This document shows positions 23,101-35,285 of a stretch of 64,000 nucleotides of DNA, in pieces. Position numbers and translations under genes: made by a program. The first letter of the stretch is position 1, and each line of letters starts with the position of its first letter. Location of the stretch: contig JAJGBQ010000001.1 in assembly GCA_022457065.1 (NCBI GenBank), positions 2,790,001 to 2,854,000 of the forward strand, written 5' to 3'. Below the pieces are notes generated by a model. The model saw nothing but the letters and a program-made list of their open reading frames with translations, made no database searches and was not told where the DNA came from. Source of the DNA: Curvularia sp. ZM96. Its lineage: Eukaryota > Ascomycota > Dothideomycetes > Pleosporales > Pleosporaceae.

Positions 23101-25910
23101 CCCATTTACATGAGCATCGTCTGCGTTAACAAGACATGGATCTCAGAGGGCTTGTCTCTCAGGGCTGAGAGTATGGTAAGATGCATTATGATTCTCCCGG
23201 GCTGGGCAGATACATGTACTTATGCATCGCTGACATGAAAATAATGGCTTGTAGCCTAAGAGATTATCGCCGAGGTCACATGTGTTAGGGGAAAAGTCAA
23301 CTTGGGAGGGCATCGAAACGCGAATCGCAACGCTCCCGAGTTTGTTCCACTGTACCTGCTTAAGGTTGTGTCCCGATCTCGTGTAATTTTGGTCGACTTC
23401 CCGTTTCGCCTTGGCTCTTGTGAATGAAGTGCCTTGTTGCATATAACCTTTAGTAAACGAACATGGAAGTAGCACTTGTGATGACGTTTACGTGAATCAA
23501 ATGGGAGCATGATTCAACTCCGTCAAAGCTAGGAGCGATGATTGGGCGAGAATACGAGATATCGATGAGACATCCTTTTCTAGAAACCCCAATCAAAAAG
23601 AATTTTCCTTCTCGAGTGGAGTTCAGCCGCAGCCAAGATGTGACACGGGATGCTCCAAGTTCTTTTCCACAAGGGAACATATCAATCGACCCATGAGAAT
23701 CCTCGGATGCTTAACCGTGTCACACTGCGATTATATATGTCTAGGATAGGCAATTTCGTGGCAAGGCTCGCGCTACCTTCAAGGGTCACGGAGTAAAACC
23801 CTGCCAAGAACGGGCATGTGCTTCTAGCAGGTTGGCCCTGAAGCCGGTGTGTCTTCCCGCCAAACATTCCACTGGTTGCAAAAACCTTACTAGACTAACG
23901 GACTTTACAGGCCGTCGATGTCTTTGGCGCGGTGGATGACAGAGTCATTTCCCCTATTCATGCAGGGTCTAAGAAAAGAAGTATACTTTCTGTGAACGGC
24001 TATATGCTTCGCTTGCTACGATGACAACGGGGTAATATACTCCTTTACTCCAAGCCAACTGCATCGAGATGAGAAAAGCTGAAGGCCTGGCTCGTTTTTT
24101 CTCATTAATAATTCTGCTAAAAGACTTAGAGGTGTGCTCAGATATTTCTTAAACATAAGCAATGTGTATGGAGTAATTTTTGCTAGCCTTGAATGTACGG
24201 CTGGAGAAAGGGCTTGTCGACCAGAGTTGCTATGTGCCAAGCCGGGATCCCCTGATGCGGGGTCAGTACGGAGCTTGTACAGCATTTAGTGAGGAACCTG
24301 GCCCGCGTGTATCTATACAAAAGAGCAAAGTGATAACACTAAAGCGACAACAGGAACCGCTAAGGACTTGGAGAAAGGCTTGTTTCTAGATGAGAGAAGG
24401 AGTCGCTGAGGTTTCGCGTGTTGTGTTTGCGTGGCGGGGGTGCGAGGAGGTCGTAGGTGTTGAGAAGAATGCCTAGAACCTAGTAATTCTTCACTAAAAA
24501 CAAGCTCCTTCTCTCTCTCTCTCTCTCCCACACACACACACGTGTCGAAGCTGCACGGGAAGGTTGCATGGGGTCGGGGATGCCCGTCCAGCTCGTTGGG
24601 GGTTACTAGGGGAAGCGTGAACTTTGGGGTAGCCACGCGTGCTGACGAAGCTCTTCTAGTGTGACCCACTTTCCTAAGCTCCAGACAGAGCGGCCTGTCA
24701 ACTGTGTGCGACACTGCATTGTCCGTTCACTAGTTCAGAGCCGTACATGTAGGCGTATCACTAGGTACTGTATGTGAAGGGCTTAGTGGCTTTCGGCCGT
24801 AACAGTACCGATAGCAGTGTCTTGCATGTGTGCCGACCCGGTTGTCCCATTTTGGCGAGATCGGCACCGAGGACCGTGGTACTCGAGTTGCGCCATGCAC
24901 TTGCATACGACTTTCGGTCCCAGGGCTCGTTCTCTGTTGCATCATGGCCGAAACTGCCAGTGGATACTGGTACGAGTGCTGACGTTGGCATGCGTGGAGT
25001 GACACCCAGCTTCTGCCACCCGCGATGGGTGGTGATCAATGGGGCAAGCATCCATTCAGAATCTCAAAGTTTCCAACTAAACTCCTCACAGCCAGGCTAT
25101 CTTGTGCAAAAACCACACTCGTCGGAGCTGTGTCCTTTTGCGACGACCATCGTCGAACTACTCCGGTGGAGTAAGGCTTGCCACGCGACGGGTGGACTGG
25201 ACACTTCGGATCGCGGAAGCAAGGGCGATTGGTTCTAGTTTGTAGATCCGGGTGCTAAAAAGCAAGCTGTCCATCGGTTCTCCATGAACAAAAACTCTAA
25301 TCAGCCCAACGTAGAACGTGCCACATCTCAGACTGTGCCTTGCACCATAGTTACCCATCGGCTGAGCAGCCGATGCATTATCTGATCTCCCAAGCTAACG
25401 GGATATCTTCGACGTCCCCTGCAGGGCGTCAATGCTCACCGTGGCACCCATGTCTGGCTGTATTATGAATCTCTTGGCCAACTCTAGCTACTCTGGACAA
25501 ATTACTTGTTTAAGCCCTGGCACGGCGTACACACAGCAATTTAGAGGATTTGTTGCCACTAGTGCTCGAGATGTGGAGTATGATATGATTGGTCTTCTGC
25601 GGATCGTAACATGCGCTAATTCTGGCTCGTCCGTCAGGCATCCCTCCCTCAGATCGAGTCCTCGCAATTTGCAAGGGGTTCATTCGCCGGAGGGCTTTAA
25701 GTTTCGCGTACTCGCGGCAGCTCGGGTTGTGGACGTGCCAGCTCTCCGACATGAAGTACTTGGGTCGCACCTAACGTTCGTTCCGCCACATACTTGAGGG
25801 AAATCGTCTTCCAATGTGACGAACAGTGGTTAAGAGCCCCTTCTTCTCGACATCTGCGTATTAATACCCTCGGAAGATCCACACCACTGGGTTCGTTCTC
25901 CACTCTCACC
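20109..25910. other. 5.8-kb gene desert
   Basis: No gene recognised on either strand. 20.1-21.6 kb is of average composition. About 21.65-24.3 kb is visibly AT-richer (a sample line near 22260 is about 38% GC) and densely stopped, which suggests an old mutated repeat or decayed genes. The TACGGAGTAC-like palindrome occurs near 20781 and 21258. No terminal repeats, transposase motifs or reverse-transcriptase motifs could be read. Confidence 0.45.
24509..24542. repeat. Compound (CT)n(CA)n microsatellite
   Basis: A run of CT dinucleotides (about nine units) passes through CCCA into a CA run of about six units. It lies within the gene-poor interval. Confidence 0.9.
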
Positions 25911-27324
25911 ATGGACAAACTCTCCCCTGAGCAGTTGGCTGTCCTGGTCAAGGAGGATCAAGGCCCTCTCACCCAGTCGATTGTAATTTCTTTCACTATA
26001 CTCGCCTTCATTTGTGTAGTTCTGCGGATCTTCACTCGTCTTAAATATGTAGGAGTGCAGTTAGGATGGGAGGTAATTATCTTCGAGATCTATTTGCCAT
26101 TGCTTGATACTGACATGTGTCAGGACTACACAATCATTGCCGCGTTGGTGAGATTTCTCAGGACTCACGCACATAAGAATTCGGCTTACACTGTCTAGAT
26201 AACGTCAATCATTTCGGCAGTCTTCCAAGTCCTTCGTAAGACAATATGCAAACGACGCAAGGCACAATTCCATTAACATTCAGTAGAGGCACAAGCCGGA
26301 AACGGCAAGCATATCATGTTTGTCAATCCCGCTCAGCTTCCGATCATAAACAAGGTACAGATAGGGCAACGTTCTCATGCAAGTGTATCTACTGACCGCA
26401 ACAGTACTTGTTCTGGAGTATCATATTATATCTTGTCAGCCTTACCTCCACAAAGATGTCTATCTTGTTGCAATATCGTCGAATATTCAGCGTACAGAAA
26501 ATGCGTATCCCACTATACATTGCCATGGCTATTTGCATCACCTGGCTTGTTTTATCACTCATCCTCGGAAGTTTCACATGCCCAGTCGGCCGCCCTGAGC
26601 CAGGGGCGGCACAAAACAAAAAGTGCATCAATACCTACAGGTCAGTACTGAATTTCCTATCTTCTATGACATGCAGCGCTCTTGAAGAACGATAAGCCTT
26701 TTAGCGACAAGAAGGATCACATACTAATGGCGGAGTAGTTTGTGGTACGCCAATGCCTCGATAAACATCTTCACCGACCTTATGGTGGCCTCCCTCCCCG
26801 TAAGGGTCATCTGGAAACTACAAATCGCGAAGCGCCCGAAGATTGCACTGATTGGGATTATGACCATTGGATGGTTTGTGTGTGTGGTATCCGTCCTTCG
26901 CCTACACGCTCTCACCATTGTTGAGGCAAACATAAACGACTTTACGTATTATAGTGCGGGAGCTGCGTACTGGTCGTCTATCGAGATGAATCTTGCTATT
27001 GTTTGTGCATCGCTACCAGCACTCAAACCCCTAATTGTCAAGATCATACCCGGCTTCTCATCCCGCGGTGGCAGCAATGGATACGGGCTGGGAACCGATG
27101 GGCATGGCAAGGTGAAGATCACGTCACATGGGGTCAGAAGCACAGCGAGGCGTGCCGACATGGACGACATCGAATTGGCTGCTTCGGGCAGTGCCATATA
27201 CCCCGACAAATCCAGTGACGACGGCAAAAACATATACGTTTCACGGCACTTTGAGCAGCACTACGACGACAACTCGCGCAACAGCGATAGTGAGAGTCAG
27301 AAAGACCTCGTTGAACGACACTGA
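25911..27324 (+). CDS. Fungal rhodopsin-like (PTH11-related) integral membrane protein
   Basis: Six exons (25911..26072, 26124..26147, 26199..26235, 26287..26354, 26405..26640, 26739..27324) give 370 residues. Order: extracellular N-terminus; helix SIVISFTILAFICVVLRIFTR; the DYTIIAAL helix, matching the family's WDDY-type start; the NPAQLPIINKYLFWS segment; helix 4 with SLTSTKMSILLQYRRIF; the IPLYIAMAICITWLVLSLIL helix; CPVGRP with an extracellular Cys; then the WYANASINIFTDLMVASLPVRVIWKLQ and KRPKIALIGIMTIGWFVCVVSVLR helices. The hydrophilic tail is rich in Ser and Asp. This is the domain of PTH11-type receptors and related orphan membrane proteins; the ligand is unknown. The intron-3 acceptor reads CAGTAG, allowing two in-frame products that differ by one residue (exon 4 at 26284 or 26287). 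Confidence 0.88.
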
Positions 27325-28905
27325 AACGCCCGTACATTAGATCATCTGGTCGTTCTATCGCGACCTTAATTCACTGTATTTTTCACTCCACATTCCTAAG
27401 TATCACTCCACATCTCTATGGCCCCACATGCAAGTGGGTCCACATCCCTTCCGCTCGGCGCTCCCTGCACCCCTGCTCCGCGTCCAACAAACGCCTGTCA
27501 ATAGTGACCCTTGTACAAATCGGCAATCTGGAGTCTCACGGTGGCATGCACAGTATGTACGTATGCCCAAGCACTGGAAACGTCATCCACAGTCTGTGCA
27601 GCTTCAGTTGCTTGGAGCACCTGTTCTAGATGTTCTGGCCTCAGCCCCTCCAACCTCCAACCTCCACTCTTCTTTTTCCCCTTCCCCTTCCCCGTCCCCC
27701 ATCCTAGCCCCGGCCCGTCTCATTGGCGCGGGAAGCTTGCGCCATCTGCGAAAAGGCCCGAATCGGTTCAACCCACCGGCAGGTTCCTGGTCGCTTAAGC
27801 ATAACCAATGTCATGGGCAGACGGGCACCTGCCAGATCGGCGACTAGACCTTTCAACACATCAGCCTTGTTCAAAGTTTAAACTCGCTTCGTTCATCCTT
27901 TCGGCTGCCAGCTGATCAGCCGCTCGCGTGGAACTCCTTTTCTTATTTCCTTTCGACTGATACCTGTCATGGATATACATCATCTGGCGTCTCTTAATCC
28001 GTGCTCTCAACCACATCGTTAACGTGATGCCGTACATCTCCACCAAAGGCCCGATAGGTTACGACCAAGCGGCACGCGGGTCACGGAAATCCCGTGTTTT
28101 CCCCTTATTCCCACATGATACCCAGGCCTATGACCTGACATCGGCCCGGTTGCTTCGCTCAGCGATTCAGCCATGCCGCGATCGTTATCTTTTTTATTTT
28201 AGATCTGTCAATGACCTATTTCCTTGCAACTTTTCAACGGTATCTTGGCATCATACGCAATCCTTATTCCATCTACGTTATGATCGACACCTAAGGTTTC
28301 GGCTTCGTGCGAGGTGGGCGGCTACGGAAAGCAAACCCGATAACGATATGAGGTCTACAGAACGGATGTGAGCCTTAAACTCATAACGTCAACGTTACAA
28401 TATCTATTATTTTCGTTAGATCTGGCAAGGCAGTCGGTTGTGTACATAGAGGACTGTAGAGTAGTGTATATTCTACATACGTCTTGACCGTCTAACTAAG
28501 TTCGTTGAGACGGCTTCCATATCTAGCTATACCTTCTTTGCAAATGTACAAGGGTTATTATCTCGTTTAATACTATCATCCGAATATATCCAAATATATT
28601 TCTTGATTGGTCATCATTCTTCAAACACAGCAAACTAACTGAGTTGCTCAGCTTTCGCCACTGGCACATCCTGCTTTGATTCTTCTTCCTCATCGAGTCG
28701 TATCACAGTACATATCAGGTGCTTAGAGGGTGGGTTTGGGCACAGGCACCACAGTCAGGTGGCCTGTCATCAGCCCCAACCTTCTTTGACAACAACGTAA
28801 GCATGCATCGCTTTAGATGTAATCCTTTGTTATTTCCCTACGAAATATTTCTCGCTATCGCTTTCGCTTCGTACAAAGGCTGATATTAGCCGAAAAGCGC
28901 TGCGA
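27325..28905. other. Intergenic region between convergent genes
   Basis: 1.6 kb without a recognisable gene, between the 3' ends of the rhodopsin-like gene (plus) and the GH43 gene (minus). A pyrimidine tract on the plus strand (27668-27705, CCCCTT-type units) and an AT-rich part (28380-28640) are the only notable features. Confidence 0.5.
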
Positions 28906-30580
28906 CTACCGGAACTCGGCATATGCGAAATGTGCTGGAGTCAAAACAGGTTGCATCACCCCGAACGAGTACAGCCCCATCATCATGCCTGTAAAAGGCT
29001 GGCCAACTTCAGGGGGTCGAGTCATGACTTGGGTATCAACCTCTCCCAGCCAAGTCCAATCCTCAAGCGCCTGTTCCGTCTGATGCTTTATCTCTCGATA
29101 TCCCAGCCGATAGCTGGTAGGGGTGCTCTCGATTATCAGCTTCACTGCGCCTTGCTCGGAAACGATTAAATCTTTGACCTCCGTGTTTGGACTAGTCATG
29201 CGGACTGCTCGCTGTAGTTGCCCATCACGATTTATCAGTGTAATTCCTATGCTGGCATAGCAAGTATGGTTCCACCAAACCACAGTCCCAGCCTCAACAT
29301 GTGGGGTGTCTGGTTGGAAATCCAGCTGGGTTTCCCAAATAACGGGCCAGTGCCTTTGTTTTCGCAGAAAGAGTGTCGGACAAGCAGGCATTGACAGGGT
29401 GTATGGGCCACCGTACAGCGTAAGCTCATTTGGGCGTGCGGTCATTGAGAAATCCTGTCTGACCGGGGTATCTGACCATGTTTAGCAAAGATGTATCAGA
29501 TATAACTAGTGACCACTGAGCCAGCTTACTCTTTCTGTACCATCCAAGTCCCAACTTAATACCTGTGAAGTCATCCTTCCACCTCTTGTCATCTTCCAGA
29601 AAATAAGTATTCGGTGCTTCCATTTTCAGCGAAACTGGTTTTCCCTCATTGAATATCGGCCAGTCATCTTCCCAGCGAACTGGAAGTAGCATTGATTCCC
29701 GTCCAAAAACCGAAGTCCGCCACTCGCTACCTTCCTTCCTAGGCCGCACACCCAAACACATGGCCCACCACTGGCCTTGACAATCTTCAACAACATCGCA
29801 ATGACCGGTATTTTGTATCTCATCATCAATTGTGTTGCGCCAAAGTGGGTTGTGTGGTGCTGACTCCCATGGGCCGACAGGGCTCTCTCGGCTTCGAGTC
29901 ACATATTCGCAGTGCCCAGACTCGGTCCCTCCTTCAGCAGTGAACAAGTAGTAATAGCCATTGCGTTTGAAGAGATGAGAGCCTTCGGCAATGCCTGATA
30001 CGGACTCGCGTATCATCTTTGGCCTTGATGTCAAAGTCCCAGACTTGAGATCAACAGTAGATATATGTATCGCGAAATCTTTCATCTTGGGATCCGGAGA
30101 GCGATCGACTTTGCGGTATGTTGATGACAGGTAAACTAGACCATCGTCATCCCAGAAGAGGTCAAAATCGAACCCGACCTGATCAAAGTATACTGGGTCT
30201 GACCAACTACTATCATTCCAAATGTTGTGAGTCTTTACGTAAAAGCCTCGAGGCCATACTCGGTCATCAGTTTGCGGCCGATACCGGTCGAAAGAATTGG
30301 TGATAATGTAGAAATCACCGTTATGATACCGGATCGTTGTTGCCCAGATGCCGCCTCCAGGCTCGGGGGTTTTGATGTCCAGTTGCGATTTCCGGGTGAG
30401 GGCATGCCCGATCAGCACCCATTTGACGAGGTCTTTGCTATGGTAGATTGGCACTCCCGGAAAGTACTCAAAAGATGACGTGACGCAAAAAAAGTCATCC
30501 CCGACGCGGACGACTGACGGATCCGGATTGAAACCCGGAAGAACAGGATTGGCAAAAGTGCCTGTTGCTGGACGCGCCAT
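28906..30580 (-). CDS. GH43 glycosidase (beta-xylosidase / alpha-L-arabinofuranosidase type), no signal peptide
   Basis: Two exons (30580..29530, 29471..28906; 58-nt intron with donor GTAAGC) give 538 residues. The five-bladed GH43 domain fills about 1-320. The general base is D20 in GFNPDPSVVR, the pKa-modulating Asp is D138 in GFDFDLFWDDDG, and the general acid is E199 in GIAEGSHLF. The C-terminal beta-sandwich (about 335-538; TARPNELTLYGGPY, WWNHTCYASIGITL) is the GH43_C2 module that shapes the active site in this subfamily. The protein begins MARPATGTFANPVLPGFNPDP with no signal peptide, so it is probably cytosolic and acts on imported xylo- or arabino-oligosaccharides. The ATG at 30580 is preferred because the family starts at this point; the frame upstream lacks another ATG. 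Confidence 0.92.
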
Positions 30581-31818
30581 GTTCTTACCGTTGAGCCACA
30601 AGGCAGTAGATAGTATTTTTTATCAGAAAAGAGAGCAACCACAAGCTATAGCTCGACCTTGCGGTTTCAAGTTCTACATACAGTGCTTGGCATGGGTCGT
30701 CGCGGACCGAGACATGCTGGGCGCTACCACGAATACTATGTATGGCCATGCTTTCACGAGCGGAGTCCTGCTTTGAGTAAGCCGGCGCGCATTCGGTAAA
30801 GAGATTTCCCTCAAATCATGAGCTTCATTGTGGTAACGGATGACGGCTCGCGGCTCTGGGGCCGTTGTGGGTCGGAAGGAGAGGTGTTGGGACAGATGGT
30901 GAGGGGCAGCTTGGCGGCGCGAGCCGCGCTTTTCTCTTACGTACCCTGGTACCAAGGTGGTGACGGTATTCGGCCCTGCTGGATTTCCCTGACAACCAAT
31001 TGATTATGCAAGAGCACCAGCGGTGTCGCTCTTCATCTAAAGCTTGGTGATATAATGTTGGCGGTGCCAGGGTGCTGCATTATGTCTGAGAAGAGTGCCT
31101 TCTGATTTAGGCTAGCCGAACGACTATGGCAGGTAATCTTTGTGCTTGCTATGTGTACATGCTTCGCAGAATAAAACATCAATCCGTGGCCGTGGCTAGT
31201 TGAACGCCAAAGACGCCCAAAAAAACTGAACAGAGCGGATTGATTCTCCATCATTGCGCAGATGGTTGGTGGGAACCGTGACTGAACTTTGTACCAAACT
31301 TCAATTGTGTATTGTAGACGATGCATTCCCTTTCAAGCTTAACATATCACCCAAGGCATAGGTATATGCATAAACTCTAATCAACAAAGTTATTCTTGTA
31401 GTCATCTGATTGTGGCAACATCAGACATCCCAGTCTAAGTATGGGTGGTGGTCGTCGTTTTACTTAGCAGCGCCAATCGCATTGAGCTGCTAAGAACATC
31501 CGCAATGTCATCACAGAAGATATTGGTTCAATAGCATTCCAAGTCGCGTCAGTTCCCATGAAGCCGAAATTGGCAGCCGGGCTGGGCCCTGGTCTGGTTA
31601 TAATTTACCCTGTCGCTCGTGTTTCCCAATGATGAATATTTATTTCCGAACCAATTGTTCGGGCCTCACATCTCGGCAGGTGCGAAACCAATGTTCGGAT
31701 CAAACGAGTATTTGTTATCCACTGCCACCCTACCAAACCCTATCTGTATGAAATCCATATACACCATAACAAGAGTAGTGGAGGTTTGAGCAAACATCTC
31801 CTCGCATTCAACTGTAGT
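30581..31818 (-). other. Intergenic: GH43 promoter and DUF1996 3' region
   Basis: No gene recognised in about 1.2 kb. The two flanking genes are in tandem on the minus strand. No clear regulator-binding array could be picked out by eye. Confidence 0.45.
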
Positions 31819-32946
31819 TCAGTAAGTCACCGACATACCTCCAGGCAGCTGCTTTAGCCAGTTGCCGCCCATGCCGACGTCTTCCACCGCTTGTTGGGCC
31901 TTCTTACACCTCATCGACTCTTGTCCGGACTGAATCTTCAAAACTTGACAGTTAGCATTAGCACACTTGCCAGTCGGCAGAGCGTCCATAGCCCTTTGCA
32001 ACGAGTCGTCTTTCCAACCGAAGAGATAGTCACCGTGCTGACCATAGCCGATCCTGGATTGGGTTAGCGAATGTGAGAAGATGACAGTCGGTATCTAAGA
32101 CTCACCCATCACCGAAACTATACACGAATGGTTGTTTGCCATTTCCGTACCAGGCATTGTTTTTGTATCGACCAGTATCCCACATGATCTCATACATAAC
32201 TTGGGGGATAGCAACTGGATGTGTACTGGGGCAGTTCGGTGATCCAAGACCACCACTATTTGAGTATGCTACATGGCTCTTGTGGTCTGGGGAGTCAAGA
32301 TTCTTACCATCCCAGCATGATGGAAAAATGACTGTTGCTCGGATGCCACCCGGGCAGTATTTGGTTGGCAGTTCTGCAGTATCCTTTGCATCGCAAGGAG
32401 CAAAGCCTTCACCGTTGCCCAAACATCGATGACAGATGCTCGCACGATTAGGCTTTTTAGCCATGGGATCACCGGCGATCATGCGAAAACCGGGCCTAAA
32501 GGCTGTCATCTTATTGTTCTTGGCTGAGTATGGCATATAGTAGACGGTCATGCCGCCATTTTGCTGGAGGCCGACGTTGGCAAACTGAGGTACGCGCTGG
32601 AAGGTGCCATTATCAGGCGATCGGAAGTAAAGAGATGCTGTCCAGTAGTTGCTGAAGTCCTCGCTGTAGGTGCAAGATGTACATGTGGAACGGCTAGGCG
32701 GGTCGAAGAGGCCTGGCTCCATCTGGAAGGTCAGCCAGAATTGTAGATTATAGTTGAGATTCTTACGGTGATATTGAAGGAGTTTCCTCCAACGATCTGA
32801 TGTGTATGTGGTGAAGGCTGCTGCCCGGGAGTTACAAGTGGGTCGGCTCGCTCGACAGTTAACTGAGAGCATGCGAATCGAAGCATGTTTTGGGCCGAGA
32901 CACATTGTGTCAACAGTGGGCTGAGAGCAAGCGCATACCATAACAT
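31819..32946 (-). CDS. Secreted DUF1996 protein
   Basis: Three exons (32946..32767, 32722..32106, 32053..31819; introns of 44 and 52 nt) give 343 residues. A signal peptide (MLWYALALSPLLTQCVSAQ) precedes the DUF1996 domain, whose hallmarks are all visible in order: LRFACSQLTVERADPLV, PSPHTHQIVGGNSFN, STCTSCTYSEDFSNYWTA, LQQNGGMTVYYMPY, PGFRMIAGDP, CHRCLGNGEGFAPCDAKDT, CPGGIRATVIFPSCWDGKN, HKSHVAYSN and PVAIPQVMYEI. About fourteen cysteines suggest a disulfide-bonded extracellular protein. The domain is abundant in secreted fungal proteins; no enzymatic function is established to my knowledge. The 44-nt first intron is short but has consensus GTAAGA and CCAG ends and keeps the frame. Confidence 0.93.
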
Positions 32947-33677
32947 AGTGAAGTAGTATCTCGAGAATAAGGTGAAGAGAATGTGACAACGAATTCAGAT
33001 CAGTGCAGCCTTTTAAAACGTATCATCAAAGCCTGCATTCGGTCGAACATGCCATCGCAGGTTAACTCAAGTGCCGAACTGCAATCAATAGCTTTACCAA
33101 TGACCTTTTCTTCAAGTATGAATTGTGTCAGGCTGTGATGACGAGTGACCAGTGACTGGATTGAACTCCCTCCATGTTCTCGTCTGGATGAAATTCTTAA
33201 TCTATACAACGAATCGGCAGTTGGTACGAGTCACGAGAGGGCGGGCTCATCAAGCTTTCGCTTCGCGAAGTGCCCCATACGGCTCCACGCCCCACAATCT
33301 TCAAGTGACGTGCATGAGTTCGACACTGATAGCCGATGATATGTGCGAAAGTAGCGCTCTGATTACGTAATGATCTTGTATCCTGGGCGAACGAATAGTC
33401 GTTGAGTGAAGGCACATGTTTTTTTGCATTATTAGAAAGTTAGGCAGTTTTCTTGATAAATACCGCATCTTATACATCGTGTTTACTTTGGGCATCACCG
33501 TCGGTTCAAACAATACCACATGTCCAGGGAAACCAACAGGGTCCCCTCAATGGAATGAATGCGGTACTACCGCAGAAAGCAGCCTTGAATGCCTACAATT
33601 GGATAGCTAGCTAGTTTTACTCAGCGGAAATCGCATGATAAGGGCTTGCTGTGAAGAATGCAATACTGGTATCAGCA
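32947..33677. other. Intergenic region
   Basis: No gene recognised. It holds the DUF1996 promoter (minus strand) and the 3' region of the next minus-strand gene. Confidence 0.5.
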
Positions 33678-34931
33678 TTAGTAAAGTGGCAAGCAGCCAT
33701 AGACTTTTCTGAGATGGTCCCAGGTGATATGCTCTCCATACATGAGCTTTGCCACCCTTTTAGCAGCCCAAAGACTTCCATTCGGTGAAGCCATGTACTG
33801 GCGGTGCATGATTTCGGCACTCTCAGAAGCCATGTAGGCGGAAAGCGGAGTGATATCAAGGTCGCGCTTCATACTTTCCTGCTGTTGGCCCACGGGCTGC
33901 GTTTCTAGATCTTCCTTCTCTTCTCCTCCCTTATTCTCTAATTCGCTGACGAAATTTATTACAAGCTTCTTGAACTCGACGATCGGTCGGTTTCCCTCTT
34001 CAGACAGCCCAGGGAAAATGACCAACTCTGGGCAGACTGACAGCTGCTCAAGAGGGGCTGCCTGCGCGTTGCTCCAGTCAATGACTCCAGTAAGGTTGTA
34101 TTCGTCGTCGAAGAGAATGTTGCCGAAATGAAGATCAAGATGACATAGCGGAAACGGGCCTCGAATTCTATCTTCGATGATAGTGCGAGCTAGAGCTGAT
34201 TTCAAGACCCAGCATGCTGTTAGCCAATCCGCATCATTCGGATGCAAAGCAACAATCTTTCGATTCTGCCCCTGACGTTGGTTGTAAAAGTATTCCAGCG
34301 ACGTTTCCAAAGGACCTGGTGAATGATGCCACGCCATGGGAATGATCGTGACTGGCTGGTCTAGTGTATATCCACACCATATTCGTCCGATACGGCTGAA
34401 AGTGAGGTTTTGGAGCTCTGCGAATACGTTTGCCAATTGCTTGGCTACCTTGGCCTGGTGTTGCAGAGGTGTTCTTGCAAGTCCATCATTGAGCTTATGA
34501 CCGCCCATGAACTCCATCAAAACATATGGATACCCAAATGCATTATCGTCTATTCCCCCAAATCCATATATACGAGGTACTGGAATGTTTGTACGTTCGC
34601 GGACGAGGTTCATTGTGGCTATTTCGCTAAGCAGGGAAGCCTTGGTGTGGCTATCGACAGTGCGATAGGGGATCCGGGCAATCCAATAGACTCCGTCGGA
34701 GAACTCAACTTTGAGAACCAGGTTCTCGTAGCCAGTGGCAAATCGATTGAGATCAATGCTGCAGTCGATATCGGTAGGTAGATCAGTCTGGTATCTGTAC
34801 CGCGCGTCTCTCGCACACTTCGTTAAGTGCTGGAAATCTGCTGAGTCCAGGATAGTCTTGATTTGCCTGTACGTTGCAGACTCTGGAGGTATGTCGCTGA
34901 AGCCTAACCAATCTTCCCTCGGCGCTGTCAT
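33678..34931 (-). CDS. Aminoglycoside-phosphotransferase-family (APH) kinase-like protein
   Basis: Single exon, 417 residues, starting MTAPREDWLGF at 34931; the open frame upstream has no ATG. The N-lobe has a glycine-containing loop (FATGYENLVLKVEF) with the ATP-lysine strand, and WIARIPYRTVDSHTK followed by EIATMNLVRERTNIPVPRIY. The linker PYVLMEFMGG and the catalytic HLDLHFGNILF and GVIDWSNA (Brenner-type motif and metal-binding Asp) are intact. In fungi this large family is mostly uncharacterised small-molecule kinases, not antibiotic resistance. Substrate unknown. It shares a 354-bp head-to-head promoter with the F-box gene. Confidence 0.88.
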   Translation of the reverse strand: MTAPREDWLGFSDIPPESATYRQIKTILDSADFQHLTKCARDARYRYQTDLPTDIDCSIDLNRFATGYENLVLKVEFSDGVYWIARIPYRTVDSHTKASLLSEIATMNLVRERTNIPVPRIYGFGGIDDNAFGYPYVLMEFMGGHKLNDGLARTPLQHQAKVAKQLANVFAELQNLTFSRIGRIWCGYTLDQPVTIIPMAWHHSPGPLETSLEYFYNQRQGQNRKIVALHPNDADWLTACWVLKSALARTIIEDRIRGPFPLCHLDLHFGNILFDDEYNLTGVIDWSNAQAAPLEQLSVCPELVIFPGLSEEGNRPIVEFKKLVINFVSELENKGGEEKEDLETQPVGQQQESMKRDLDITPLSAYMASESAEIMHRQYMASPNGSLWAAKRVAKLMYGEHITWDHLRKVYGCLPLY

Positions 34932-35285
34932 TGTGCTTGCTGTTGAAATTACTCCGATGTTTACTTCAATCTGAAGACAAAAGTTTGGACACGTCGAAGA
35001 GCTATGAGGGGTAAGGGAGGCGGGCGACTGGTAGTGGAGGAGGAGAACATAAAATGAATATGACAAAAAACTATTAAAAGCGAGCAACCAGGCCAAGGTG
35101 AGTGAATCTGGGTGGACGGTGGTCGGCTAGGTCGTTTGCGCGCTAGGCCAATTATGGCACATCTCATTGACCTGGGAGCATTTATATTGCACGCCCAACC
35201 CATCAACAACAAGTGCTGTATTCACTTTTTGAGCCGCAGTAGAACATAGAACCTGCTTGGTTCAAACGCTACCATCTGCTAACGC
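34932..35285. promoter_or_regulatory. Bidirectional promoter between the APH kinase and F-box genes
   Basis: The 354 bp separate two start codons facing away from each other, so both promoters must lie here or overlap the genes. No clear TATA box is seen for either gene; ATTATGGCACATCTC at about 35150 and TTTATATTGC at about 35181 are the only AT-rich cores. Confidence 0.5.

Noticed and set aside
24774..25238. Open frame of about 154 codons in the gene desert
   Set aside because: No recognisable motif and overlapped by open frames on the opposite strand.
27765..27795. tRNA B-box-like sequence (GGTTCAACCC)
   Set aside because: No A-box at a suitable distance and no cloverleaf could be folded around it.
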